Shown here piece after piece: positions 1 through 5,209 of a stretch of 5,209 nucleotides of DNA. The DNA comes from Phycisphaerales bacterium UBA7812 (GTDB lineage: Bacteria > Planctomycetota > Phycisphaerae > Phycisphaerales > UBA1924). The DNA is taken from contig DLBY01000059.1 of the NCBI GenBank assembly GCA_002480345.1, positions 1-5,209 of the forward strand. The letters are read 5' to 3'. Under the pieces are notes generated by a model, which had not been told where the DNA came from, ran no database searches, and saw only the letters and a program-made list of their open reading frames with translations. The position numbers were made by a program, and so were the translations under genes. Within the stretch, counting starts at the first letter, position 1; every line of letters starts with the position of its first letter.

Positions 1-695
1 CGTCGAAGACGCGGGAGAGCATGCTCGCGTGCGAGGCTGCGGGGTTCGATGTCGTGCTGATCGAGACGGTGGGGGTGGGGCAATCCGAGACGCTGGTTGC
101 CGACATGAGCGATGTCTGTGTCGCGTTGATGATCCCCGGTGCGGGGGACGAGTTGCAGGGCATCAAGCGGGGCCTGCTCGAGTTCGCGGACCTGATCGTG
201 GTGAACAAGGCGGACGGCGAGACGCTGGGCGCGGCCCGGAAGGCGGTGGCGACCTACCGGGCCGCGGCGCGGATGGCTCGCTCGGCTGACGGTGAGCGGG
301 ACGATGGGGCGTCGGTTCGCGTGGTGTCGTGCAGCGCGGAGACGGGCGAGGGTGTCGAGGAGCTCTGGTCGTTGATCGAGTCGCTCGTGGGGGCGGGACG
401 GGCGGCGGGGTGGCTCGCGGCGCGGCGGCGCGGACAGATGGTGCGATGGATGTGGTCCGCGGTGGACGACCGGATGCGGTCGATCGCTCGGGCGGCGGCA
501 CGCGGGGGCGGGGCGGAGGCGAACTGGATCATGCGCGCGGAGCGAGGGGAGGTGCTCCCGCCGATCGCGGCGCGGGGGTTCGTCGATTCGCTCTTCGTGA
601 ATCGGGTCGGAGTGGAAGGCGAGCGCGACGACGCGCGCGCGGTCGGAGTCGGCACGCGCGATGCGGCGTCAACGGAACGAGGAGGTGCGGGATGA
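1..695 (+). CDS. meaB: MeaB/ArgK-family GTPase, methylmalonyl-CoA mutase chaperone (5' end missing)
   Basis: This is a G3E-type P-loop GTPase of the MeaB/ArgK/MMAA family. The family protects and reactivates the B12-dependent methylmalonyl-CoA mutase by gating cofactor loading. The reading frame is open from base 3 and reads SKTRES before the first ATG at 21. That ATG is internal, because the preceding residues match the family and the Walker A region lies off the window. Visible motifs are ETVGVGQSE (63-89), the family-typical IPGAGDELQGIKRG stretch, the guanine-specificity NKAD at 204-215, and SAETGEG, the G5 region, followed by EELW. The C-terminal part (RRRGQMVRWMW ... PPIAARGFVDSLF) resembles the dimerisation arm. 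About 30 charged, low-conservation residues follow it before the stop. The TGA at 693-695 overlaps the mce ATG, implying translational coupling. The mutase genes are probably just upstream (inference). Family assignment is firm; the mutase partner is inferred from context. Confidence 0.93.
   Translation, partial: SKTRESMLACEAAGFDVVLIETVGVGQSETLVADMSDVCVALMIPGAGDELQGIKRGLLEFADLIVVNKADGETLGAARKAVATYRAAARMARSADGERDDGASVRVVSCSAETGEGVEELWSLIESLVGAGRAAGWLAARRRGQMVRWMWSAVDDRMRSIARAAARGGGAEANWIMRAERGEVLPPIAARGFVDSLFVNRVGVEGERDDARAVGVGTRDAASTERGGAG
679..686 (+). promoter_or_regulatory. Shine-Dalgarno site for mce
   Basis: GAGGAGGT lies five bases before the ATG at 692, inside the last codons of meaB. 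It decides the epimerase start. The frame is open far upstream (to at least 329), but those codons are out-of-frame meaB sequence without family similarity. Confidence 0.8.
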
Positions 696-1132
696 TCGGT
701 GCGAAGGCTGTCAACCACATCGGGATCGCGGTCCGGTCGATCGAGGCGCAGCGGGGGTTCTACGAGGACACGCTGGGCGCGCGGTTCGAGTCGATCGAGG
801 AGGTGCCCGACCAGCGGGTGCGGGTCGGGTTCTTCCTGGTGGGGCCCGCGGGGGCGGAGGTGCGGCTCGAGCTTCTGGAACCAACGGACGACGACTCGGC
901 GATCGAGGCGTTCATCCAGAGGCGAGGCGAGGGCATCCACCACATCGCCTATTCGGTGGAGGGGCTGGACGAGCGGCTCGAGGAACTCAAGGCGGGGGGC
1001 GTGCGGCTGATCGACGACACGCCCCGCTCCGGGGCGCATCACCAGCGGATCGCGTTCCTGCATCCGAAGGCGAGTATGGGCGTGCTCACGGAGCTTTGCG
1101 AGCCGGCGGGCGCGTCGGTCGCGGGTGCGTGA
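692..1132 (+). CDS. mce: Methylmalonyl-CoA epimerase
   Basis: This 146-residue cytosolic enzyme of the vicinal-oxygen-chelate (glyoxalase I-like) superfamily interconverts (R)- and (S)-methylmalonyl-CoA. It links the mutase, which uses the R epimer, to the decarboxylase, which uses the S epimer. Two VOC beta-alpha-beta-beta-beta modules are seen, beginning NHIGIAV (residues 8-14) and IHHIAYSV (82-89). The expected metal ligands are present by comparison with the Propionibacterium enzyme: His9, Glu60 in ELLEP (where that enzyme has Gln), His84, and Glu134 in GVLTELCEP. Spacing between the last two is 50 residues, as in that enzyme. FLHPKASMGV near the C-terminus is also typical. Length is normal for the family. 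The start is fixed by a strong ribosome binding site and by the family N-terminus. The ATG overlaps the meaB stop by four bases. A gap of 33 bases separates it from mmdA. Confidence 0.95.
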   Translation: MIGAKAVNHIGIAVRSIEAQRGFYEDTLGARFESIEEVPDQRVRVGFFLVGPAGAEVRLELLEPTDDDSAIEAFIQRRGEGIHHIAYSVEGLDERLEELKAGGVRLIDDTPRSGAHHQRIAFLHPKASMGVLTELCEPAGASVAGA

Positions 1133-1150
1133 GCGGGTGGTGGAGCGTGC

Positions 1151-1157
1151 AAAGGAG
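1151..1157 (+). promoter_or_regulatory. Shine-Dalgarno site for mmdA
   Basis: AAAGGAG sits eight bases before the ATG at 1166, in the 33-base gap after mce. I see no convincing promoter or terminator in this gap, so mmdA is probably read from the same transcript as meaB and mce. Confidence 0.75.
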
Positions 1158-1165
1158 AACGGGCG

Positions 1166-2734
1166 ATGACGACGACAACGGCGGCACCGCCGACGATGGA
1201 GACGCGGATCCGCGAACTGCGGGAGAAGCGGCGCGTCGTTGAACTGGGCGGCGGGGCATCGCGGATCGAGAAGCAGCACGCGTCGGGCAAGCTGACGGCT
1301 CGGGAGCGGATCGCGCTGCTGGCGGACCCCGACTCGTTCACGGAGCGGAACGCGTTCGCGCGCCACCGGTGCACCGACTTCGGAATGGGCGACAAAGAGC
1401 TGCCCGCGGACGGTGTGGTGACGGGGAGCGCGGCGGTCGATGGTCGGCTGGTGCACCTGGCGAGCCAGGACTTCACGGTCGCGGGCGGGGCGGCGGGCGA
1501 GGTGCACGCCGACAAGATCGTGGACATGATGAAGGCGTCGCTGAAGACGGGCAGCCCCTTCGTATTCATCAACGACTCGGGCGGGGCGCGGATCCAGGAG
1601 GGGATCGACAGCCTCGCGGCGTACGGGCGGGTGTTCTTCCACAACACGCTGCTCTCGGGTGTTGTGCCGCAGATCTCGCTGATCTGCGGGCCTTGCGCGG
1701 GTGGCGCGGCGTACAGCCCGGCGTTGACGGACTTCGTGATCCAGACGAAGGCGGCGCGGATGTTCATCACGGGGCCGCAGGTGATCCAGAAGGTGACGGG
1801 CGAGGAGATCAGTGCCGAGCAACTGGGCGGGCCTGTCACGCACACGCACTACTCGGGGGTGGTGCACTTTGAGGCCGACGACGATGCGCACGCGGTGTCG
1901 ATCTGCCGGACGCTGCTCGGGTTCCTGCCTTCGAACAACATGGAGAACCCGCCTGTGGTTGAGGTCGATCCGGTGGTGGTGGACGATCCGGCGATGAACG
2001 GGCTCGTGCCGGCGAACCCGCGGGAGGCGTACGACATCCACGCGGTGATCGAGCGGATCGTGGACGGGGGCGACTTCCTGGAGATCCACGCGCACTTCGC
2101 GCCCAACATCGTGATCGGGCTGGGGCGGATCATGGGGCGCACGGTGGGCGTGGTCGCGAACAACGCGCAGCAGCGGGCGGGCGTGCTGGACATCGATTCG
2201 TCGGACAAGGCGTCGCGCTTCGTCCGGTTCTGCAACGCGTTCAGCATCCCGATCGTGACGCTGGTGGATGTGCCGGGGTTCTTGCCCGGCGTTGAGCAGG
2301 AGTACCACGGGATCATCCGGCACGGCGCGAAGCTGCTGTTCGCCTACTCCGCGTGCACGGTGCCCAAGGTGACGGTGATCCTGCGCAAGGCGTACGGCGG
2401 GGCGTATGTGGCGATGAGCAGCAAGGACCTCGGGGCGGACGCGGTCGCGGCGTGGCCGGGCGCGGAGATCGCGGTGATGGGCGCGGAGGGCGCGATCGAA
2501 GTGATCTTCCGCAGGGAGATCGACGCGGCATCGGACAAGGACGCGGCCCGCGCGGAGTTCGCGGCGTTGTACCGCGATACCTTCGCGAGCCCGTATGTCG
2601 CGGCGGGGCGGCGGCTGGTGGACAGCGTGATCGAGCCCGCGGAGACGCGCCGGTATATCGCGACGGCGCTCGAGGCGATGCGGACGAAGCGTGAGCTGCG
2701 TCCCGAAAAGAAGCACGGGCTCATGCCCCTGTGA
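1166..2734 (+). CDS. mmdA: Methylmalonyl-CoA decarboxylase alpha subunit (carboxyltransferase; PccB-like)
   Basis: This 522-residue cytoplasmic carboxyltransferase of the crotonase-like AccD5/PccB/MmdA family has two related domains (about 12-265 and 275-515). It transfers the carboxyl of (S)-methylmalonyl-CoA to biotin on the carrier subunit and releases propionyl-CoA. Seen in the protein are ERIALLADPDSF (47-58), NDSGGARIQEGIDSL (136-150), the N-domain oxyanion-hole region GPCAGGAAYSPALTDF (175-190), and ITGPQVIQKVTGEEIS (201-216). The C domain has QQRAGVLDIDSSDKASRFVR (335-354), VDVPGFLPGVEQE (367-379), and KAYGGAYVAMSSKDLGAD (408-425) followed by AWPGAEIAVMGAEGAIE. Asp425 appears to match the aspartate that favours propionyl over acetyl substrates in actinobacterial PccB (alignment by eye). 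Sequence alone does not separate MmdA from PccB. The membrane and carrier genes that follow, with no biotin carboxylase, point to the decarboxylase. The first ten residues are a Thr/Ala/Pro-rich tail. Confidence 0.92.
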   Translation: MTTTTAAPPTMETRIRELREKRRVVELGGGASRIEKQHASGKLTARERIALLADPDSFTERNAFARHRCTDFGMGDKELPADGVVTGSAAVDGRLVHLASQDFTVAGGAAGEVHADKIVDMMKASLKTGSPFVFINDSGGARIQEGIDSLAAYGRVFFHNTLLSGVVPQISLICGPCAGGAAYSPALTDFVIQTKAARMFITGPQVIQKVTGEEISAEQLGGPVTHTHYSGVVHFEADDDAHAVSICRTLLGFLPSNNMENPPVVEVDPVVVDDPAMNGLVPANPREAYDIHAVIERIVDGGDFLEIHAHFAPNIVIGLGRIMGRTVGVVANNAQQRAGVLDIDSSDKASRFVRFCNAFSIPIVTLVDVPGFLPGVEQEYHGIIRHGAKLLFAYSACTVPKVTVILRKAYGGAYVAMSSKDLGADAVAAWPGAEIAVMGAEGAIEVIFRREIDAASDKDAARAEFAALYRDTFASPYVAAGRRLVDSVIEPAETRRYIATALEAMRTKRELRPEKKHGLMPL

Positions 2735-2735
2735 C

Positions 2736-2740
2736 GGAGG
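2736..2740 (+). promoter_or_regulatory. Shine-Dalgarno site deciding the mmdD start
   Basis: GGAGG lies directly after the mmdA stop and eight bases before a GTG at 2749. The alternative GTG at 2731, which overlaps the mmdA TGA, has no comparable site upstream. This favours 2749, although coupled initiation at 2731 is possible. Confidence 0.6.
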
Positions 2741-2748
2741 CGGCGATC

Positions 2749-3129
2749 GTGGCAGGCGGGGGTGTCCAGAGTCTGAGCGTGGTGGGCGGGGACGCCCCGG
2801 ATCTCGCGGGCGCCCTCGTGCTGAGCGTCGTGGGCGTCGGTGTGGTCTTCGTGGGGCTGGTGGTGCTGTCGCTGGTGATCGGGCGGTTGGTGCGCCTGCT
2901 CGCGGATCGCGGGGGCGGGGAGGTTCCGTCGGTGCAAGGCCCCGGGGACCGGCCTCGCGACGGCGCCGTCGACCCGCGGCACATCGTCGTGATCGCGGCG
3001 GCGGTCGCGGCGGCGGTCGGTCCGCGGTCGCGGGTGCACCGGATCGTGATGCTCGGGAACCGGAGCGGGGATCCGTGGGTCACGGAGGGGCGGGTCGTGG
3101 TGATGGGGTCGCACCGGCCCCACCGGTGA
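2749..3129 (+). CDS. mmdD: Small membrane subunit of Na+-pumping decarboxylase (OadG/MmdD-like)
   Basis: This protein of 126 residues (132 if the GTG at 2731 is used) has the layout of the OadG/MmdD family, which anchors and assembles the carboxyltransferase and carrier on the membrane decarboxylase. A single hydrophobic helix spans roughly residues 21-45, rich in Val, Gly and Leu, and is followed by the basic-flanked RLVRLLADR. A Gly/Pro-rich linker (about 55-75) leads to a C-terminal piece with HIVVIAAAVAAAVG (79-91), RVHRIVML (95-102), and W110 followed by EGR (113-115) and VVMGSHRP. The alanine-rich helix plus the W..EGR..VM.S pattern is what I recall of the C-terminal end of these subunits. 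Overall conservation in this family is low, so position between mmdA and mmdC carries much of the assignment. Veillonella also has a separate small MmdE; none is seen here. Confidence 0.8.
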   Translation: MAGGGVQSLSVVGGDAPDLAGALVLSVVGVGVVFVGLVVLSLVIGRLVRLLADRGGGEVPSVQGPGDRPRDGAVDPRHIVVIAAAVAAAVGPRSRVHRIVMLGNRSGDPWVTEGRVVVMGSHRPHR

Positions 3130-3156
3130 ATGTCCGGTCGGGTGGGAAGATGCGTG

Positions 3157-3162
3157 AAAGGA
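3157..3162 (+). promoter_or_regulatory. Probable Shine-Dalgarno site for mmdC
   Basis: AAAGGA lies 12 bases before the ATG at 3175, a somewhat long spacing. No purine-rich site precedes the in-frame ATG at 3130, so this element and the family N-terminus favour 3175. Confidence 0.45.
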
Positions 3163-3174
3163 CGCGGTGATCGG

Positions 3175-3597
3175 ATGAAAATGCGGGTCACGGTCGAGGG
3201 GGTCAGCTACGAGGTCGAGGTCGAGATGCTCGATGAAGACCTCGGTGGACGGGTGACGCAGTCCAGGCGTGCGGCGGTGCCCGGGGGTGGGGGAGGGCCG
3301 GGTGGAGCGGGATCGCCCAACTCCGGTGCCGGGGGCGTGTCGGCCCCCGCGGTTGGCGGCGCGCCGGTGGCGGTGCGCCCCGATGGGAAGCAGGTCAAGA
3401 GCCCGATCGCGGGCACGGTGCAGAGCGTCGCGGTGAAGGTCGGCGACACGGTCGCGGTGAACGACACGCTGCTGGTGCTCGAGGCGATGAAGATGGAATC
3501 CGCGGTGGCGTCCCCCGTCGCGGGGACGGTGAAGGCGGTGCACGCGGAGGCTGGCAGGGCGGTGCGGATGGGTGATGTGCTCGTTGAGTTCGAGTGA
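3175..3597 (+). CDS. mmdC: Biotin carboxyl carrier subunit of methylmalonyl-CoA decarboxylase
   Basis: This 140-residue biotinyl protein ferries CO2 as carboxybiotin from MmdA to MmdB. The N-terminus MRVTVEGVSYEVEVEML is the usual beta-rich start of decarboxylase and pyruvate-carboxylase-like carriers. A flexible Gly/Pro/Ala linker covers about residues 35-67. The biotinyl domain (74-140) has KSPIAGTV, then VLEAMKME with the biotin-accepting Lys106 (codon 3490-3492) flanked by Met105 and Met107. The lysine is 34 residues from the C-terminus, as expected. The second half of the hammerhead follows as SPVAGTVKAVHAEAGRAVRMGDVLVEFE. An in-frame ATG at 3130, one base after the mmdD stop, would add 15 residues (SGRVGRCVKGRGDR and the initiator). 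I prefer 3175 because the extension looks unlike the family. Biotin ligase must act in trans; it is not encoded here. Confidence 0.94.
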   Translation: MKMRVTVEGVSYEVEVEMLDEDLGGRVTQSRRAAVPGGGGGPGGAGSPNSGAGGVSAPAVGGAPVAVRPDGKQVKSPIAGTVQSVAVKVGDTVAVNDTLLVLEAMKMESAVASPVAGTVKAVHAEAGRAVRMGDVLVEFE

Positions 3598-3599
3598 GG
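3595..3599 (+). promoter_or_regulatory. Ribosome binding site for mmdB overlapping the mmdC stop
   Basis: TGAGG combines the mmdC stop codon with a GAGG core five bases before the ATG at 3605. This supports starting mmdB there and not at the in-frame GTG 3572 or ATG 3575 inside mmdC. It suggests coupled translation of carrier and pump. Confidence 0.55.
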
Positions 3600-3604
3600 G
3601 CGCG

Positions 3605-5110
3605 ATGGACGGACTGGCAGCGATCTGGTCGACGCTCGTGTCCTACTTGGGCGATTCGGGTTTCGGGCACTTCCACTGGACGAACGGGGTGATGCTCGCG
3701 ATCGGCGGGCTGTTCATCTTCCTCGCGGTGCGGAAGAAGTACGAGCCCCTGCTGCTGCTGCCTATCGGGTTCGGGATGCTGATCGGCAACATCCCGTATG
3801 ACGCGGGGAAACTGCCGCTGGGGGTGTACGACGGGCCCGTGAGCGAGGCGGATCTTGAGGTCTGGATGTACTTGCCCGCGGATGCGACTACGGATGCGGA
3901 TTCGCACGCGGGCTTGATGCGATTGCTCAGGGGTGTGGACGCGGTCCCGTTCGCGGCCGAGCCCGTGCTGCTCGCGGATCCGTACAGCGCGGTTTCGGAC
4001 TTGCACGCGGGCGCCGCGGTGCTGGTCAACACCCATCGGCTGCTCAAGCCTCGGGTGGACATCGACGGCCCCGGGATCTACGCGGCCGGGGGCGGGCGGT
4101 CTGTCTTCGTCGCGGATCCCTCGTCGGGCCCACGCTATCCCGAGTTGTGGAGCCTCGCGAAGCAGGACCCACACAACGCGAGCGTGTTCTGGTGGCTGTT
4201 CGCGGGCGTGGGGCTCGCGGGGTTCTACCCGCCCCTGATCTTCCTTGGCATCGGCGCGATGACGGACTTCGGGCCCATGCTGAGCAATCCGAAGACGCTG
4301 CTGCTCGGCGCGGCGGCTCAGTTCGGGATCTTCGCGAGCCTGATCGGGGCGGTGTTCCTGGGGTTCGATCTCGACGAGGCGGCGTCGATCGGGATCATCG
4401 GGGGCGCGGACGGGCCGACGGCGATCTTCACCTGTTCGCAACTCGCTCCTGAGTTGCTGGGCGCGGTCGCGCTCGCGGCTTACTCGTACATGGCGATGGT
4501 GCCGATCATCCAGCCCCCGATCATCCGGTTGCTCACGACCGGTGCGGAGCGACGGATCCGCATGCGCGAGCGGGCGCCGGTGTCGGGGCGGGTGCGGGTG
4601 GTGTTCCCGATCGTGGGGTTCCTGCTCACGGCGCTGCTCGCGCCGGGTGGGTTGCCGCTGCTCGGGATGCTGTTCTTCGGCAACCTCCTGCGGGAATCGC
4701 TGGTCACGGAACGCCTGGCGAACACCGCGCGGACGGCGTTTGTGGATATCGTAACCATCCTGCTGGGCGTGACGGTGGGGGCGAAGACCAGTGCGGAGAG
4801 CTTCCTGACCATGCAGACGATCTCGATCTTCATCCTGGGGCTGTGCGCGTTCGCGATCGCGACCGCGACAGGGGTGCTGTTCGCGAAGGCGATGAACCGC
4901 TTGGGCGGTGAACCGGTCAACCCGATGATCGGTGCGGCGGGCGTGTCGGCGGTCCCGATGTCGGCCCGTGTGGTGCACACGCTGGGGCTCAAGGAGGACC
5001 CGCAGAACTTCCTGCTCATGCACGCGATGGGCCCGAATGTGGCCGGGGTGATCGGAACTGCGCTGGTCGCCGGTTACTTCATGACGGTGCTCGCGGGCGC
5101 AGGTCACTAA
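3605..5110 (+). CDS. mmdB: Methylmalonyl-CoA decarboxylase beta subunit, Na+-pumping carboxybiotin decarboxylase
   Basis: This polytopic inner-membrane protein of 501 residues, in the OadB/MmdB/GcdB family, decarboxylates carboxybiotin on the carrier, consuming a periplasmic proton and exporting Na+. The family hallmarks run in order: RKKYEPLLLLPIGFGMLIGN (43-62), PPLIFLGIGAMTDFGPMLSN (209-228), KTLLLGAAAQFGIFASL (230-246), IGIIGGADGPTAIF (262-275), APELLGAVALAAYSYMAMVP (281-300), IIQPPI, FFGNLLRES (357-365), and a C-terminal block NPMIGAAGVSAVPMSARV then PQNFLLMHAMGPNVAGVIG (466-484). Residues shown by mutation to matter in Klebsiella OadB are all present by alignment: Asp203 is Asp269, Tyr229 is Tyr295, Asn373 is Asn439, Gly377 is Gly443, Ser382 is Ser448 and Arg389 is Arg455. 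The protein is longer than usual (about 370-435) because of an insertion after the second membrane segment. Seven bases separate it from mmdC. The ATG at 3605 matches the family N-terminus. Confidence 0.95.
   Translation: MDGLAAIWSTLVSYLGDSGFGHFHWTNGVMLAIGGLFIFLAVRKKYEPLLLLPIGFGMLIGNIPYDAGKLPLGVYDGPVSEADLEVWMYLPADATTDADSHAGLMRLLRGVDAVPFAAEPVLLADPYSAVSDLHAGAAVLVNTHRLLKPRVDIDGPGIYAAGGGRSVFVADPSSGPRYPELWSLAKQDPHNASVFWWLFAGVGLAGFYPPLIFLGIGAMTDFGPMLSNPKTLLLGAAAQFGIFASLIGAVFLGFDLDEAASIGIIGGADGPTAIFTCSQLAPELLGAVALAAYSYMAMVPIIQPPIIRLLTTGAERRIRMRERAPVSGRVRVVFPIVGFLLTALLAPGGLPLLGMLFFGNLLRESLVTERLANTARTAFVDIVTILLGVTVGAKTSAESFLTMQTISIFILGLCAFAIATATGVLFAKAMNRLGGEPVNPMIGAAGVSAVPMSARVVHTLGLKEDPQNFLLMHAMGPNVAGVIGTALVAGYFMTVLAGAGH
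3806..4174 (+). other. Family-atypical insertion within MmdB (residues about 68-190)
   Basis: Between the conserved EPLLLLPIGFG...GNIP segment and the FWWLFAGVGLAGFYPP segment lie about 125 residues without obvious membrane helices. They are acidic early on (EADLEVW, ADATTDADSH), then carry an alternating hydrophobic stretch with AGAAVLVNTHRLLKPRV and DIDGPGIYAAGGGRSVFVAD. Klebsiella OadB has roughly half this length here and some MmdB proteins far less. The segment stays in frame with unchanged codon style, so it is probably a real extramembrane domain. I recognise no fold. Boundaries are by eye. Confidence 0.7.
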
Positions 5111-5128
5111 ACTTTTTACCCCAATAAG

Positions 5129-5168
5129 AAGCTGCGGGTGGTCTTTGTGCTGCTCGCGGCTTTTTTTT
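5129..5168 (+). terminator. Rho-independent terminator after mmdB
   Basis: AAGCTGCG (5129-5136) pairs with CGCGGCTT (5155-5162) through one G-T wobble. The stem can continue inward (5137-5142 with 5149-5154) using several more wobble pairs, leaving a six-base loop. Eight Ts (5161-5168) form the tail, two of them shared with the stem. The wobble pairs would be C-A mismatches in the opposite strand's RNA, so the element fits + strand transcription only. It begins 18 bases after the mmdB stop and probably ends the operon. Confidence 0.75.
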
Positions 5169-5198
5169 ATAAACTCGCGGAGCTTAATCCGATGAATG

Positions 5199-5209
5199 GG
5201 GCTTTGCCC
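5199..5209. repeat. Small inverted repeat at the window edge
   Basis: GGGC, a TTT loop and GCCC form a four-base-pair hairpin reaching the last base. The stem could be longer, since the G at 5198 would pair with an unseen C at 5210. It may be part of a second terminator or a leader structure for the next transcript. Too little is visible to decide. Confidence 0.35.

Noticed and set aside
254..2716. Very long open frame on the minus strand (about 820 codons) across meaB, mce and mmdA
   Set aside because: Its product is an Arg/His/Pro/Asp-rich composition with no recognisable domain. It is a by-product of GC-rich codons on the opposite strand, and the + strand genes here match known families throughout.
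1166..2734. Propionyl-CoA carboxylase beta subunit (pccB) as the identity of the carboxyltransferase
   Set aside because: The sequence alone would allow it, but the adjacent membrane decarboxylase, small anchor subunit and free-standing carrier, with no biotin carboxylase, fit the Na+-pumping decarboxylase better.
3395..5107. Long minus-strand open frame (about 570 codons) opposite mmdB
   Set aside because: It shows the same Arg/His/Gln/Pro-rich shadow composition, while the + strand frame carries every OadB/MmdB hallmark.
3605..5110. Oxaloacetate or glutaconyl-CoA decarboxylase as the complex identity
   Set aside because: The beta subunits are alike in all three. The carboxyltransferase is PccB/MmdA-like, not OadA-like (no pyruvate-carboxylase-type barrel), and MeaB and Mce beside it point to methylmalonyl-CoA.
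5154..5180. CTCGCGG repeated at 5154-5159 and 5174-5180 and often in the genes
   Set aside because: The word recurs mostly as Leu-Ala codons (CTC GCG) in a GC-rich genome. Two copies in the tail, with the one near 5154 partly in the terminator stem, are not enough to call a repeat element.
5192..5209. Start of a downstream gene (ATG at 5192, with GGAG at 5179-5182)
   Set aside because: Only six codons are visible, they overlap a small hairpin, and the GGAG would lie at or before the start of any transcript from the TATAAA word. This cannot be supported within the window.

Overview
The window is a single-direction (+ strand) operon fragment of very high GC content, with dense GCG, GGG and CGG codons, purine-rich Shine-Dalgarno sites and tight gene spacing. 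It holds the 3' part of a meaB/argK-type GTPase gene, then methylmalonyl-CoA epimerase (mce), then four genes in the order carboxyltransferase (mmdA), small one-helix membrane subunit (mmdD), biotin carrier (mmdC) and polytopic membrane decarboxylase (mmdB). The last four are the parts of a biotin-dependent, Na+-pumping methylmalonyl-CoA decarboxylase. The host is a GC-rich bacterium. The overall style would suit a planctomycete-like lineage such as Phycisphaerae, but that is an impression and not something the sequence proves.

Layout: positions 1-695 encode the MeaB C-terminal portion, whose stop overlaps the mce start (ATGA). Mce occupies 692-1132. After a 33-base gap with a strong ribosome binding site comes mmdA (1166-2734). 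mmdD (about 2749-3129) follows at once, then mmdC (about 3175-3597) and mmdB (3605-5110). A stem-loop with a T-run at 5129-5168 probably ends the operon. The remaining bases to 5209 are AT-richer, contain no convincing gene, and end in a hairpin that may be cut by the window edge.

Working together: a methylmalonyl-CoA mutase, presumably encoded upstream, interconverts succinyl-CoA and (R)-methylmalonyl-CoA, with MeaB as its guardian GTPase. Mce converts the R and S epimers. MmdA moves the carboxyl group of (S)-methylmalonyl-CoA onto the biotin of MmdC, giving propionyl-CoA. MmdB, anchored with MmdD, decarboxylates carboxybiotin and exports Na+. This is the succinate-to-propionate energy-conserving module known from Veillonella and Propionigenium. 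No biotin carboxylase gene is present, which favours decarboxylase over propionyl-CoA carboxylase function.

I see no wholly new system. The most notable departure is an insertion of about 120 residues in MmdB between conserved membrane segments. The residues known to matter for Na+ transport are nevertheless intact.
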